Position numbers and translations under genes: made by a program. Below are positions 24,447-34,341 of a DNA stretch of 64,000 bases, piece after piece. The notes beneath the pieces are model-generated. The model was not told the origin of the DNA, ran no database searches, and saw only the letters and a program-made list of their open reading frames with translations. Source of the DNA: Cellulomonas carbonis (GTDB lineage Bacteria; Actinomycetota; Actinomycetes; Actinomycetales; Cellulomonadaceae); assembly GCF_014636275.1 (NCBI RefSeq), contig NZ_BMEB01000002.1, positions 620,001 to 684,000 on the forward strand. Reading direction: 5' to 3'. Positions within the stretch are counted from its first letter, which is position 1. The number at the start of each line of letters is the position of its first letter.

Positions 24447-25745
24447 TCAGACGGTCGTGCGGGCCGGGTCGCCGTCGGACGACGGGTCCTGCGCGGCGGC
24501 CCGACGGTGACCGTCGAGCCAGCGCATGGCCGGTGTCGCGGTCACGCCGTGCAGGAGCACGGACCCGAGCACCACGAGCGTGATGACGGCCCAGAGGCGC
24601 TCCGCGTCCGGGAACGACCCCTCCTCCAGGGCGAACGCGACGTAGAAGAACGAGCCGACGCCGCGGACGCCGAAGAACGCGATGACGCCCCGCTCGCGCG
24701 GGCCCGTCCCGCCGCCGGCCAGCCCGAGCCAGCCCGCCACGGGGCGGACCACGAGCAGGATCGCCGCCACGACGAGGACCTCCACGAGACCGATGCCGTC
24801 GAGCGCGCCGCGGCTCACGGCACCACCCACGAGCACGAGCACCGCCACGGTCAGCAGGCGCTCGACCTGCTCGACGAAGCTGTGCAGGACGTGGTGGTAC
24901 TCAGCGCCGCGCTCCGACGCGCGCAGCGCGCACGCCGACACGAAGACGGCGACGAACCCGTACCCGTGCGCGATCTCCGCGAGGCCGTACGTGAGGAACG
25001 TGGCGGCGAGCGCGACGAAGCCCTGCGCGTGGTCGGCGAGCCGCATGCGCTCCGCGACACCCGAGAAGAACAGGCGGCCGAGCAGGGCCCCGACGAGCCA
25101 GCCGACCCCGACCCCGACGGCGATGCGCCACACGACGTCGACGGCGAGCCAGTGGCCGAGCCACCCGCCGGGCGCGACGCCCGACAGGCTGATCGCGACC
25201 GCGGCCCACGTGAACGGGAACGCGAGCCCGTCGTTGAGGCCGGCCTCGGAGGTCAGGGCGAAGCGGGTCTCGTCGTCGTCGGCGCCCGGCTCGTCGACCG
25301 GCTCGCTGACCTGGACCTCCGTGGCGAGCACGGGGTCCGTCGGGCCGAGCGCGGCGGCGAGCAGGACCGCGCTCGCCACGCCCAGGCCGAGGGCCGCCCA
25401 GCCGAGGACGCCGACGGCGAGGATCGTGAGCGGCATCGTGATCCCCAGCAGGCGCCACGTCGAGGCCCAGCGCCGCCGGTCGAACGGGCGGTTGATCGCC
25501 AGGCCCGCGCCCATCAGGGAGACGATCACGCAGATCTCGGTGAGGCGCAGGGCGACGTGGTTGTACTCGACCGGGTCGGGGGTCGGCAGCTCGGGGATCA
25601 GCGCGAACGCGACCATGCCGGCCGCGACGAAGAGCATCGGCATCGACACGGGTGCCTTGCGCAGCAGCTTGGGCAGGAGAGCGGCGAGGAGCGTCGCGAC
25701 ACCGATCGCCGCGTAGCCCAGCGCGACGGGCTCGATCTCGATCAC
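24447..25745 (-). CDS. CPA1-type cation/proton antiporter
   Basis: A 432-residue membrane protein with about 12 helices, of the monovalent cation:proton antiporter-1 group (Na+/H+ or K+/H+ exchange). Marks: GPTDPVLATEVQV (the conserved GxTDPV segment of helix 5), SEAGLNDGLAFPF (helix 6 with the exchange aspartate in N-D), and FFGVRGVGSFFYVAFALEEG. The C-terminal tail is short and hydrophilic and lacks a TrkA domain. Start GTG 25745 with TACTGT six bases before it, so probably leaderless. Likely role: pH and sodium balance. Cation choice unknown. Confidence 0.92.
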   Translation of the reverse strand: MIEIEPVALGYAAIGVATLLAALLPKLLRKAPVSMPMLFVAAGMVAFALIPELPTPDPVEYNHVALRLTEICVIVSLMGAGLAINRPFDRRRWASTWRLLGITMPLTILAVGVLGWAALGLGVASAVLLAAALGPTDPVLATEVQVSEPVDEPGADDDETRFALTSEAGLNDGLAFPFTWAAVAISLSGVAPGGWLGHWLAVDVVWRIAVGVGVGWLVGALLGRLFFSGVAERMRLADHAQGFVALAATFLTYGLAEIAHGYGFVAVFVSACALRASERGAEYHHVLHSFVEQVERLLTVAVLVLVGGAVSRGALDGIGLVEVLVVAAILLVVRPVAGWLGLAGGGTGPRERGVIAFFGVRGVGSFFYVAFALEEGSFPDAERLWAVITLVVLGSVLLHGVTATPAMRWLDGHRRAAAQDPSSDGDPARTTV

Positions 25746-25815
25746 GTCTGGACAGTAGGCGCGGGAGGGGAGCGGCGCGCGGGGACTCCGGAGCGCGTGG
25801 TCGGTCCGCGGTCGG

Positions 25816-26889
25816 TCAGCTGCCGGTCGCGCGACGGTACGCGCGTCCGTCGTGGCCACCGGTCCGCCGCCACGTGCCGGTGACGGCCCCCGGTGAGGCG
25901 ACCGTTGCGGTGCCGTGCCACGCGTAGGTCGTGGGCCAGCGCCGGAACACGGGGACGAGCCTCGTGACGACGCGCATCAGCGGGGGCAGGGCCACGGGGC
26001 GCCAGGGCGTGAGCCGGTCGAGGGCGATCGCCACGTCGTCGTCGGACCGCTCGAGGTGCCAGGCGCCGGTCGTGACGGGCGCGTCGTCGACGTGCAGCGC
26101 CCAGCGCCCGGACCGCGCGGCGGCCGGCTCGAGCGCGGCCGGGTCCGGGAACGGCGGGTCGAGGAGCAGCCGCGCGCTGTGCGGCGGACGCGCGACGACG
26201 ACGGCCCGCACGCCGGAGCCGTCGGCGGTCGTCTCGACGCGGGCGTCGTCGTCGGGCCTCGCTGGATCGGCATCTCCCGCGCACAGCTCGACCGAGCACA
26301 GCGGCCCCGCGTACTTGACGAGGTGGCGGCGGTGGAGCGCCCGGCCGGGCAGGCGACCGGTCGCGACGTCCTGACCGTCGATGCGGAAGGCGGGCGGACG
26401 GTCGGTGACGTGGACGAGGTCGAACTCGTGCATCCAGACGACCAGGAGCGAGCGCGGCGACTCGATCCCGGAGCTCACCGGGGCGAGCATGCGCGCCCGT
26501 CGTCGCGGTCGACCGTCCCGGTCGTCCACGTCGACCTCGACGGTCCGGCCGTCGACGTCCGTGAAGCGCACCCGCGCGACGACGCCGTCGGGCTCCACGC
26601 GCAGGGTGGCCTCGTCGAACGTCGTCACCGTCCACGACCGGGTACCGCGCCCGATGCCGTAGCCGCGCGGATCAAGCCGCAGGCCAGGTGCGGCGTAGTA
26701 GTCGACGGTCCGGTCCTCACGGCGCGAGAGGAACGCGAGCATCCCGGTGCCGTGGACGTCGTCGTCGAACCACTGCAGCTCGACGCCGTCGTACACGGGG
26801 TGGTCGGAGAGCTCGGCATTGAGCATCGCGGCGAGGGGGTCGAGCCGCAGCGCGAACGGGAACCACTCCGGGGCTGCGGACGACGGCAC
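25816..26889 (-). CDS. Unknown protein, beta-rich, about 357 residues
   Basis: A soluble protein without signal peptide or membrane helix. The text alternates short hydrophobic strands with charged turns, e.g. WTVTTFDEATLRVEPDGVVARVRFTDVDGRTVEVDVDD, and a second similar stretch near residue 240-330, so a double beta-domain is likely. A HALHRRHLVKY-like basic turn near residue 190 and several Trp residues stand out. I recognise no family. The start GTG 26889 follows GAGGAG at a good distance. It lies 71 bases upstream of the antiporter start on the same strand, but that gene has its own leaderless-type promoter. No operon partner suggests a function. Confidence 0.72.
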   Translation of the reverse strand: MPSSAAPEWFPFALRLDPLAAMLNAELSDHPVYDGVELQWFDDDVHGTGMLAFLSRREDRTVDYYAAPGLRLDPRGYGIGRGTRSWTVTTFDEATLRVEPDGVVARVRFTDVDGRTVEVDVDDRDGRPRRRARMLAPVSSGIESPRSLLVVWMHEFDLVHVTDRPPAFRIDGQDVATGRLPGRALHRRHLVKYAGPLCSVELCAGDADPARPDDDARVETTADGSGVRAVVVARPPHSARLLLDPPFPDPAALEPAAARSGRWALHVDDAPVTTGAWHLERSDDDVAIALDRLTPWRPVALPPLMRVVTRLVPVFRRWPTTYAWHGTATVASPGAVTGTWRRTGGHDGRAYRRATGS

Positions 26890-27066
26890 GACGGCTCCTC
26901 GCTCGATCGACCACTCGAGGCTAGGGACGGCGCACGGGGTGGTTCGGGGGACGAAGGGCCCTCGGCGGGCGGGGTGGCGTGGTGGTGCCACGCGGTGCGG
27001 GTCGCGGGGCGTCAAGGATCAGCCGAAGGTGGTGTCACGCATCAGCCGAAGCAGGATGCCGGTCGG

Positions 27067-27139
27067 TGGGCCCCGTGGGGATCGAACCCACAACCCGCGG
27101 ATTAAAAGTCCGCTGCTCTGCCAGTTGAGCTAGAGGCCC
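27067..27139 (-). tRNA. tRNA-Lys (TTT)
   Basis: 73-nt cloverleaf with acceptor GGGCCTC, anticodon loop CTTTTAA (TTT) and T-arm GGGTTCGATCCCC. CCA not encoded. Confidence 0.95.
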
Positions 27140-27354
27140 GGGGGTTCCACCCGCGACTCCGCGAGACCCTCGACGGAACCCTCGACGCGAGTATGCCGCA
27201 GGTCGGCGAGGCCGCCGCCGAGCGGGCGTCGTGCAGCGAGCCTCCGCCGACGGCGATCTCCCGCCCCTCACCGTCGGCCAACGCTCCAGGGCACCCGTCG
27301 AGCGTGTGCCGCGGAGTCGGGCGCCCGCCCGCACCGGGTGCGACCCTGGGGCAC

Positions 27355-28053
27355 ATGACGGCACTTGACGGCGCGCACGTCCTCGTCGTGGGTGCGACCG
27401 GCGGGCTGGGGTCGGCGATCTGCCGCCGGCTCGCCGCACGCGGCACCCGGCTGACACTGACCGCGCGCTCGGGGGAGCGGCTCGCTGACCTCGCCGACGA
27501 GCTCGGTGCCGCGGTACTCGGCACCCACGCGGCCGACATCACCTTCCCCAGCGCGCCCGCGGACGCGGTGCGGGCCGCCGTCGCGCACGGTCCGCTGGAC
27601 GGCGTCGTCGACGCAGCGGGGGTCGTCGCATTCGGTGCGGTGAGCGACCTCGACGACGACGTCCTCGACGAGCTGCTGCTGGTCAACCTCGTCGCGCCGA
27701 TCCGGCTCGCGCGCGCCGCGGTGGACGTGCTCCCTCCGGGTGGCTTCCTCGTGAACCTCAGCGCCGTCGTCGCCGAGCGCCCGGCCGCGGGCATGGCGGC
27801 CTACTCGGCCACCAAGGCGGGCCTGACGGGCTTCGACGCGGCCCTCGCGCACGAGCTGCGCCGACGGCGGCTGCGCGTGGTCGACGTCCGGCCGCCGCAC
27901 ACGGAGACGGGGCTCGCGGGACGTCCGATCGCCGGCGAGGCGCCACGGCTCGGGCCGGGGCTGGAGCCCGACGTCGTCGCGGAGCGCGTGGTGCGGGCGA
28001 TCGAGCAGGGCGAGACGGAGGTCCCGGCGTCCGCGTTCGGCACCCCGGCCTGA
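27355..28053 (+). CDS. Short-chain dehydrogenase/reductase
   Basis: A 232-residue classical SDR. The nucleotide-binding motif is VVGATGGLGSAI (TGxxxGxG-like), followed by ALAADIT-like cofactor contacts, the NxAG-equivalent VDAAG, and the catalytic SAVVAE...YSATK (Ser-Tyr-Lys) near residues 140-158. The cofactor is probably NADP, because a basic residue (TARSGERL) follows the second strand. Substrate unknown. The start ATG 27355 has only a weak GGGG before it and no TANNNT hexamer at the leaderless distance. It stands alone between tRNA-Lys and DUF998. Confidence 0.88.
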   Translation: MTALDGAHVLVVGATGGLGSAICRRLAARGTRLTLTARSGERLADLADELGAAVLGTHAADITFPSAPADAVRAAVAHGPLDGVVDAAGVVAFGAVSDLDDDVLDELLLVNLVAPIRLARAAVDVLPPGGFLVNLSAVVAERPAAGMAAYSATKAGLTGFDAALAHELRRRRLRVVDVRPPHTETGLAGRPIAGEAPRLGPGLEPDVVAERVVRAIEQGETEVPASAFGTPA

Positions 28054-28133
28054 TCCGCGGGTGCGCGCCGACGTGTCCGTGCCCGACCGGCCCGCCGGGT
28101 GCCGGGCGGCGACCGTGCGTAGCGTGCCGGGGC

Positions 28134-28721
28134 ATGGACAGGACCACCTCCCCGAACGCGCGTCGCGCCCCGATCCCCGCGGTGCTCGCACCGGTCGCGC
28201 TGGTCGGCGGCTGGACGCTCGCCGCGGCGCTCCAGCCCGACTTCGACCCGGTCGGGGAGACGATCAGCGCGCTCGCCGCGACCCACGCCCGCGCACCGTG
28301 GGTCATGGGCGGCACGCTCGCGGTGACGGGACTCGCGCACATGGCGACCGCACTCGCCGTGCGTCGCGTCCGCACCCCGGGCCGGGTGGTGCACGCCGTG
28401 GGCGGCGCCGGGACGCTCGCCGTCGCGCTCCTGCCGGTCGACGTCGCGCCCGCGGCGCACGGGGCCGCCGCGGCGGTCGCCTTCGGTGCGCTGTCCCTGT
28501 GGCCGGCGCTCGCGGGGCGGCGCGGCGAGCGTGGTGTCCTCTCGGTGACCGTGCAGCGGTCGGCCGCCGGGGTGCTGGTCGCGCTCCTGGGGGTCTTCGT
28601 CCTCGCGCTGCAGGACGTGGGTCCGTTCGGCGCGAGTGTCACGGGCCTGACCGAGCGGGTGCTCGCCGCGGCTCAGGCGCTCTGGCCCGCGGTCGTGGTG
28701 CTCGGCACCCGGGAGGCGTGA
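28134..28721 (+). CDS. DUF998 family membrane protein
   Basis: A 195-residue protein with six predicted membrane helices and the early loop FDPVGETISALAATHA, which is characteristic of DUF998. Function unknown; members are widespread in actinobacteria. ATG 28134 is preceded by TAGCGT (28120-28125) at 8 nt, suggesting leaderless expression. It precedes the deazaflavin-type reductase by 77 bases, so they could be co-transcribed. Confidence 0.85.
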   Translation: MDRTTSPNARRAPIPAVLAPVALVGGWTLAAALQPDFDPVGETISALAATHARAPWVMGGTLAVTGLAHMATALAVRRVRTPGRVVHAVGGAGTLAVALLPVDVAPAAHGAAAAVAFGALSLWPALAGRRGERGVLSVTVQRSAAGVLVALLGVFVLALQDVGPFGASVTGLTERVLAAAQALWPAVVVLGTREA

Positions 28722-28798
28722 CTCCGCGCGTCGGGCCTCTCGCCACGGCGCCTCCGCAGGAGGAGGCTGGGAGGACCGTCGAGCACCCGGGAGGGGTC

Positions 28799-29398
28799 AT
28801 GACGAGTCGCATGCGCACCGTCGTCGTCGTCGGAGGGCTCGTCGTGGTGGTCCTCGGGCTCAGGCGAGCCCGCCGGCGGGGTTCGGGCCGGCACGGCACC
28901 CCTCGGGAGCCGGTCGGGACCGCGCACCCGCCGAAGGCCGTCATCCGGGCGGTGAACCCGTTCATGCGGTGGCTCCTGTCGTCGCCGGGCCGCGCCGGCC
29001 GGGGCGAGGACGAGCTGATGCTGCTGCACGTGACGGGGCGCCGGACCGGCCGCACCTACGACATCCCCGTCGGCTACCACCCGGCCCCGGACGGACGGCT
29101 CGTCGTCGTGACCGACGCCCCGTGGCGGCTCAACCTCCGTGACCTGCCGGACGTCGAGGTGACGCTCCGGGGTGTGCGTCGGCCCGCGCACGCCGAGCTC
29201 GTCGAGACCCCGGGCGCCGCCGCGGACGACTACCTCGGCAGGATCGACCCGTCGCACCCTCAGGCGTCGGCCCGCAAGGTCGGCCTGCGTCTCGCCGAGG
29301 ACCGGGTCCCGACCCGCGACCAGCTCGTGGACCTCGTGCGCCGCGAGCACCTCTGCGCGATCCGCGTCGACGTCGCGGGCGAGCGCGCTGCGGCGTAG
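28799..29398 (+). CDS. Deazaflavin (F420)-type nitroreductase-family protein
   Basis: A 199-residue protein with an N-terminal membrane helix (TVVVVGGLVVVVLGL, residues about 7-22) and a split-barrel domain of the F420-dependent Ddn/DUF385 kind: LLHVTGRRTGRTYDIPVGYH (cofactor-binding loop) and LVVVTDAPWRLNLRDLPDVEVTLRG. Family members reduce quinones or nitroaromatics with F420H2 and can protect the membrane from oxidative stress. GAGGGG lies just before ATG 28799. Whether the protein truly binds F420 cannot be shown; other split-barrel cofactors are possible. Confidence 0.85.
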   Translation: MTSRMRTVVVVGGLVVVVLGLRRARRRGSGRHGTPREPVGTAHPPKAVIRAVNPFMRWLLSSPGRAGRGEDELMLLHVTGRRTGRTYDIPVGYHPAPDGRLVVVTDAPWRLNLRDLPDVEVTLRGVRRPAHAELVETPGAAADDYLGRIDPSHPQASARKVGLRLAEDRVPTRDQLVDLVRREHLCAIRVDVAGERAAA

Positions 29399-29464
29399 CG
29401 CCTCGCGGCAGGGCCCCGGAGCGCGGTACCGACGGCAGGGCGGCGCGTCACCCCGCGCCGTCGC

Positions 29465-31576
29465 TCAGTGCGCGTGCTCCGGGGGCTGTCCCGGTTGCTC
29501 GGGGCCGATCCGGTAGGGCCGCATCATCTCGTTGTCCTCGTGCTCGACGACGTGGCAGTGCCACACGTACTGACCTGCGCGCCCGAACCGCATCCGGACG
29601 CGCGTGACCTCGCCCGGGTAGGCGACGACGGTGTCCTTCCAGCCCGACTCGTTGGGCTCGGGCGGCCGGGCGCCGCCCGCGGGCGTCACGGTCGCGGCCT
29701 CCTCGTCGACGACGACGGGCTCACGGTCGACGACCTGGAAGAACGTCTCGTGGACGTGGATCGGGTGCGCGTCCGCGGTGGCGTTGTGGATCTCCCACGT
29801 CTCAGCCGCCCCGACCGCCGGGTTCTCGGTCACCGCGTCCGCCCACGCGCGGGTCGTCCACCGTCCCGTGCCGTCGACGGTGCCCAGGAGCGCCGCGACC
29901 GGCGGCGGGTCCTCCGCGAGCTCCGGTGCGGTCGACATCTCCTCGACCAGTGCGAGCCGCCGCACCGCGCTCGGCACGACGGGTGCGACCGCCGGCATGC
30001 GCAGGAAGCGCGGTGGGGTCGTGAGGTCCGGCGACCTCGCCGGCCCGACCCGCAGCTGGAGGACGCGCCCGGTCGTCGCGGGGTCCGCGGCGTCGAAGTC
30101 GCCGTCGGGCTCACCGCCGCCGAACGGCTCATCCGGGCCGAGGTTGCGGATGACGTACGAGCCCTCGGGCGTCGCCGTGAGGTCGAGGACGACGTCGGCG
30201 CGCTCGGCAGGTGCGAGCAGGAGCCGCCCGCGCTGCGTCCCCGAGAGGTCGACCGGGGCCGGTAGCAGCCCGCCCTCCGACCCGATCTGCCACAGCTCGG
30301 CGCCCGGCACCGCGGACAGGTCCAGGACGAGGAACCGCGAGTTGCAGCCGTTGAGCAGCCTCAGGCGGTACCGACGCCGTTCGACATCCAGGTAGGGCCA
30401 CGTCGCGCCGTTGACCATGATCGTCGAGCCGAAGAACTCCGGGTTCCAGATCGGGGCGACGTCGCCGTCGGGCACGTAGGGGCCGACCGTCCCGTCGAAG
30501 AACGCGCGCGTGTCCGGGTAGAAGAGCGACCCGTCGGCCAGGAAGGTCCGGTCCTGGATCGCGATCGGGATCTCGCGGTACGGCTTGGAGCTCGGGAACC
30601 CGTCGTTCTCGCGCGGAGCCGGACCGGGCAGCACGGCAGGCGCACCGGTCCGCGAGTCGAGCACCGCGTCGTCGCCCTCCGGGCCGCCGCGGACCAGGTA
30701 GAAGCCCGCCGGACCCGCGTAGACGTTGAGGCGCGTCATGCCCAGCGTGTGGTCGTGGTACCAGAGCGTCGCGGCGCGGTGGTCGTTCGGGTACTGGAAG
30801 GTCGCGCTGCCGGGGGCCCACTCGACGCCGTGCAGCGCCTGCGCCCTGGCGCGGAAGAAGTCGTACCAGGTGCCGACCCGGGCGTGGTCGGCCGGGAGGT
30901 CCGACGCGTCGGGCAGGTACCAGGCCTCCGGGTAGCCGTCGCTCTCGTCGCCCACGCCCGCGGCGCCGTGGACGTGGGTCACCACGGGGACCGGACCGTC
31001 GTAGGGCGGTGGCGTCGTCGAGAACGTCGGGCGTCCGTCCCGGCCGTCGACCCCGCCGGGCGGGTTGGCCCAGTGCAGCGTCGGGTCGACGGGCAGCAGG
31101 TGGGGGAGGAAGGCACCCGTGTCCGAGCGGAGCTCGTTGCGCCACGTCACCCGCACCGGACGACCGACGCGCGCCTCGATCGTGGCGCTCGGGGCGTGGA
31201 AGACCGTCGCCGCGCGCGGGCCCGACGCCGCCGCGGGGCCGTACGCCCAGAGCGTCGTCGCCGGCAGCGGTGGGGGCAGCACCTGCTGGCTCACCTGGCG
31301 CACCGCGACGTCGTAGACGTCGGCGTTCTGCCCGCCGCGCAGGACCGCGCGTCCCGCCCGGGGCATCGCGGGCGGCACGAGCATCGGCGTGACCCACTGC
31401 GGCACCGACGCGGCGTCGAGCAGCGGCAGCACCCCCGGCGCGGCCGCCGCCTCGAGCGCGACCGGTCTCCCGCCGAGCGCCCCGACGAACCAGAGGCCGA
31501 ACCCCACCCCGGCGCCCTTGAGCACCGTCCGTCGCGTCATGCCCCGGTCCGTCACCGGCCGGCGTCGTCCGTCCAC
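29465..31576 (-). CDS. Secreted multicopper oxidase (CotA/bilirubin-oxidase-like)
   Basis: A 703-residue three-domain multicopper oxidase. A twin-arginine signal (TRRTVLKGAGVGF at about residues 13-26) fits export of a folded copper enzyme. Copper ligands: THVHGAAG (first His-x-His), WYHDHTLGMTRLNVYAG (second), HPIHVHETFFQV (third, with the type 1 His) and WHCHVVEHEDNEMM (His-Cys-His of the T1/T2/T3 centre with Met as axial ligand). The spacing matches CotA-type enzymes of spore coats and soil actinobacteria, which oxidise phenols, bilirubin or metal ions. Start: GTG 31576 with GGAGG at 7 bases. The gene stands alone. Substrate not determinable. Confidence 0.94.
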   Translation of the reverse strand: MDGRRRPVTDRGMTRRTVLKGAGVGFGLWFVGALGGRPVALEAAAAPGVLPLLDAASVPQWVTPMLVPPAMPRAGRAVLRGGQNADVYDVAVRQVSQQVLPPPLPATTLWAYGPAAASGPRAATVFHAPSATIEARVGRPVRVTWRNELRSDTGAFLPHLLPVDPTLHWANPPGGVDGRDGRPTFSTTPPPYDGPVPVVTHVHGAAGVGDESDGYPEAWYLPDASDLPADHARVGTWYDFFRARAQALHGVEWAPGSATFQYPNDHRAATLWYHDHTLGMTRLNVYAGPAGFYLVRGGPEGDDAVLDSRTGAPAVLPGPAPRENDGFPSSKPYREIPIAIQDRTFLADGSLFYPDTRAFFDGTVGPYVPDGDVAPIWNPEFFGSTIMVNGATWPYLDVERRRYRLRLLNGCNSRFLVLDLSAVPGAELWQIGSEGGLLPAPVDLSGTQRGRLLLAPAERADVVLDLTATPEGSYVIRNLGPDEPFGGGEPDGDFDAADPATTGRVLQLRVGPARSPDLTTPPRFLRMPAVAPVVPSAVRRLALVEEMSTAPELAEDPPPVAALLGTVDGTGRWTTRAWADAVTENPAVGAAETWEIHNATADAHPIHVHETFFQVVDREPVVVDEEAATVTPAGGARPPEPNESGWKDTVVAYPGEVTRVRMRFGRAGQYVWHCHVVEHEDNEMMRPYRIGPEQPGQPPEHAH

Positions 31577-31690
31577 GGTCCCGCCTCCCCGTCAGCGCTG
31601 ATGGGTCGTCTCGACCGTACGCGCGGTGGTGACCGGGAAAAAAGGGGCGAACCGGACAGGATGTGCGGCGCGCCCGAGGCGCCGTCACCG

Positions 31691-32731
31691 TCAGCCGACG
31701 ACGACGTCCCGGTGCCACGACTGCGTGACGTACGACGTCTCGAAGCCGATCGATCGGTAGAGCGACGCGGCGCCCGTCGGCGAGTCCGCGTCGACCTCGA
31801 GCGCGACGCCGCTGCGCCCCCGCGCCGCCGCGTCGGTCAGCACCGCGTCGAGCAGCGAGCGGGCGACGCCTCGGCCGCGCGCGGTGCGCAGCACGCCGAG
31901 GTAGTCGACGTAGCTGCCGACCGTCCGGCCGTCGTCGTCGAGCGACGCGCTCGCCACCAGCGCGCCGACCGGCTCGGCGGCGCCGTCGTCGACGAGCTCG
32001 GCGAGCCACCAGTGGTCCCAGCGGTGGCCCGGGTCGGCCCGCAGGCGGGCGAGGAACTCGTCGAACGTCTCCTCGTGGTGGTTGAAGTGGTCGGCGAACG
32101 CCTGCTCGAGCACGTCGTGCACCGCGACGAGGTCGGCCGCGTCGGGCATGCCGCCGGACTCGCGGCGCACCGCGCGGATGCGCACGCCGGGCCCGGTCGG
32201 GCGCTCGGCCTCGTCGTCGGCGGTGACGGGCCGGCGCATCTGCCACCACGTGCGCACGTGCGCGTAGCCGGCCGCCTCGAGGCGCCGTTGCTGGCGCGCG
32301 TCGGGCTCGAACGCGCCGCTGTCGAGCTGGGTCGCGGCGAGCCCGCGCGCCTGGGCCTGGGCCACGCCGGCCCGCTCCGCCCACGCGAACAGCGCGCCCG
32401 CGAGCGCGTCACCCGTGTCGTCGTCGAGGTCGGGGTCGACGACGACGGCGACGAGCACGCGCCCGGCGGCACGGTCCTGCGCCGTCGCCCAGCCGCGTGC
32501 GGTGCCGTCGGCGTCGCGCACGACGACGTGCGTCCGGGCCGCCGCGCCGTCGCCCGCGACCTCGCTCCGCGTGTCCTCGGGCCCGGCCGACGCACGGCCC
32601 TTCGCGGCGACCTCGTGCCGCGAGCGCAGCGCGTGCAGGTCGGGCACGTCGTCGGCCGTCGGGGTGGAGGCGTTCCATCGCGAGGGCAGGTCACCGGGGA
32701 TGAGGTCAGGGGCGGAGGAGTGCGGGGTCAC
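31691..32731 (-). CDS. GNAT-family acetyltransferase, tandem domains
   Basis: A 346-residue protein with two GNAT folds. The second, C-terminal domain is clear: YVDYLGVLRTARGRGVARSLLDAVL (acetyl-CoA-binding R/QxxGxG/A) and VDADSPTGAASLYRSIGFE near the end. The first domain (about residues 15-165) has a degenerate acyl-CoA loop and is probably structural or substrate-binding, as in MshD-like proteins. Target unknown; mycothiol synthase similarity is possible, but the MshD-specific motifs are not certain. Start GTG 32731 has GACAAT 7 bases upstream (leaderless pattern). It is divergent from the HNH gene. Confidence 0.85.
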   Translation of the reverse strand: MTPHSSAPDLIPGDLPSRWNASTPTADDVPDLHALRSRHEVAAKGRASAGPEDTRSEVAGDGAAARTHVVVRDADGTARGWATAQDRAAGRVLVAVVVDPDLDDDTGDALAGALFAWAERAGVAQAQARGLAATQLDSGAFEPDARQQRRLEAAGYAHVRTWWQMRRPVTADDEAERPTGPGVRIRAVRRESGGMPDAADLVAVHDVLEQAFADHFNHHEETFDEFLARLRADPGHRWDHWWLAELVDDGAAEPVGALVASASLDDDGRTVGSYVDYLGVLRTARGRGVARSLLDAVLTDAAARGRSGVALEVDADSPTGAASLYRSIGFETSYVTQSWHRDVVVG

Positions 32732-32826
32732 GGTCCCGATTGTCCCGCGTCGACCGGCGTGCCGTCCGCGGGTGGTCGTCGGCGGGGCGGCCGCGCGCTG
32801 CGGGACGACCGGCCTACCCTGCCGCC

Positions 32827-33285
<459 letters not shown>

Positions 33286-33364
33286 GCGCGCCGGCACCGG
33301 TCGTGCCCGGTGGTCGGGCGAGCCCTCGCGGTCGGGTCGTCGCGGTCCGGCCGTGGCGGTCGGG

Positions 33365-34162
33365 TCAGACCGTCGCGAGCTTCAGCGCGAGCACGCCGAC
33401 GAACATCACGACCGACAGGCCGAGGCCCCACGCCGCACGTGCCCGACCGACCGGCGGGTGGCCCTGGGCGGCGATCTCCTTGGCTCGCTGCAGACCTCGG
33501 ACGCCCAGGACGACGCCGAAGAGCGACCCGTAGACGATCCCGGTGGTCAGCCCGAGGACGAGCGCGGCGAGCCCGATGACGAGCGACGCGGTGGCCGAGC
33601 CGTTGCCCGGCGGGGGTCCGTACGCGGTCGACGCCCAGGGAGCGGCCGGGAGCGGGTGGGCCACGGGCCCGGTGCCGAAGCCGCCCGGCGTCGTCCCGAA
33701 CGCGCCCGGGGTGCCGAAGCCGCCCGGGACCGTCCCGAACGCGCCCGGGGTGCCGAAGCCGCCCGGGGCCGTCCCGAACGCGCCCGGGGTGCCGAAGCCG
33801 CCCGGGGCCGTCCCGAAGCCGCCCGGGGTGCCGAAGCCGCCCGGGGCGCCGAAGCCGGGCTGCGCGACGTGCCCGCCGTACGTCGTCGTCGCGGTGCCGG
33901 ACGAGCCGGGGTCCGCCAGGTTTGCGGGGACGTCGGCGGGGAGCCACGCACCGGCAGGCGCGGTGACGGGGACCGCCGGGGTGACCGTCGCGGAGGTGAC
34001 GACCGGTACGGACCAGGCCGCGGCCGGGGTCGGCACGGCGCGCGCGTGCTCGGTCCACCGCCGGCCGTCCCACCACCGCTCGCCCGGTCCGGTGGGGTCG
34101 GCGTACCAGCCTGCGACGGGTGAACCGTCCGACCCGCCCGCCCCGTCGGTGCTGCTCGTCAT
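33365..34162 (-). CDS. DUF2510/DUF4190 membrane protein with repeated GFGTPG linker
   Basis: A 265-residue protein with an N-terminal DUF2510 motif (GWYADPTGPGERWWDGRRWTEH, residues about 18-40), a long Gly/Phe/Pro linker with five to six GFGTPGxFGTxPG-type units (about residues 100-165), and a C-terminal DUF4190-type membrane region with two helices (about 195-225 and 240-262). The conserved RAxEIAAQGHPPVGRARAAWG turn between helices is the DUF4190 mark. Function unknown. Start ATG 34162 with GAGGAGG. The coding DNA of the linker is a 39-bp tandem repeat. Related proteins are frequent in actinobacteria and seem to sit in the membrane with the soluble part inside. Confidence 0.85.
   Translation of the reverse strand: MTSSTDGAGGSDGSPVAGWYADPTGPGERWWDGRRWTEHARAVPTPAAAWSVPVVTSATVTPAVPVTAPAGAWLPADVPANLADPGSSGTATTTYGGHVAQPGFGAPGGFGTPGGFGTAPGGFGTPGAFGTAPGGFGTPGAFGTVPGGFGTPGAFGTTPGGFGTGPVAHPLPAAPWASTAYGPPPGNGSATASLVIGLAALVLGLTTGIVYGSLFGVVLGVRGLQRAKEIAAQGHPPVGRARAAWGLGLSVVMFVGVLALKLATV
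33675..33856. repeat. 39-bp tandem repeat in the DUF4190 gene
   Basis: Four units of 39 bp (33675, 33714, 33753, 33792), the last diverged, then a partial unit. Each codes 13 residues of the Gly-Phe-Gly-Thr-Pro linker. Copies are so alike that recent duplication or slippage is likely. Confidence 0.8.
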
Positions 34163-34341
34163 GCTGTGCCTCCTCGGCGTCCAGGACGCACATCGGCGTC
34201 CGATTCGCGGCGCTTGAGAGGGATCACCCGGACGGGCGTGCACGCCCACCGCCCGGCTCGGTCGGACGACGGCGCGGCACGTACGCACCCGGGGGCCGCG
34301 TCGGTGCGCAGGCCGGCGCGCCGCCGCCTACGGTGCCGTCC

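Noticed and set aside
33675..33856. CRISPR array
   Set aside because: The 39-bp units are contiguous, without spacers, and code a protein linker.
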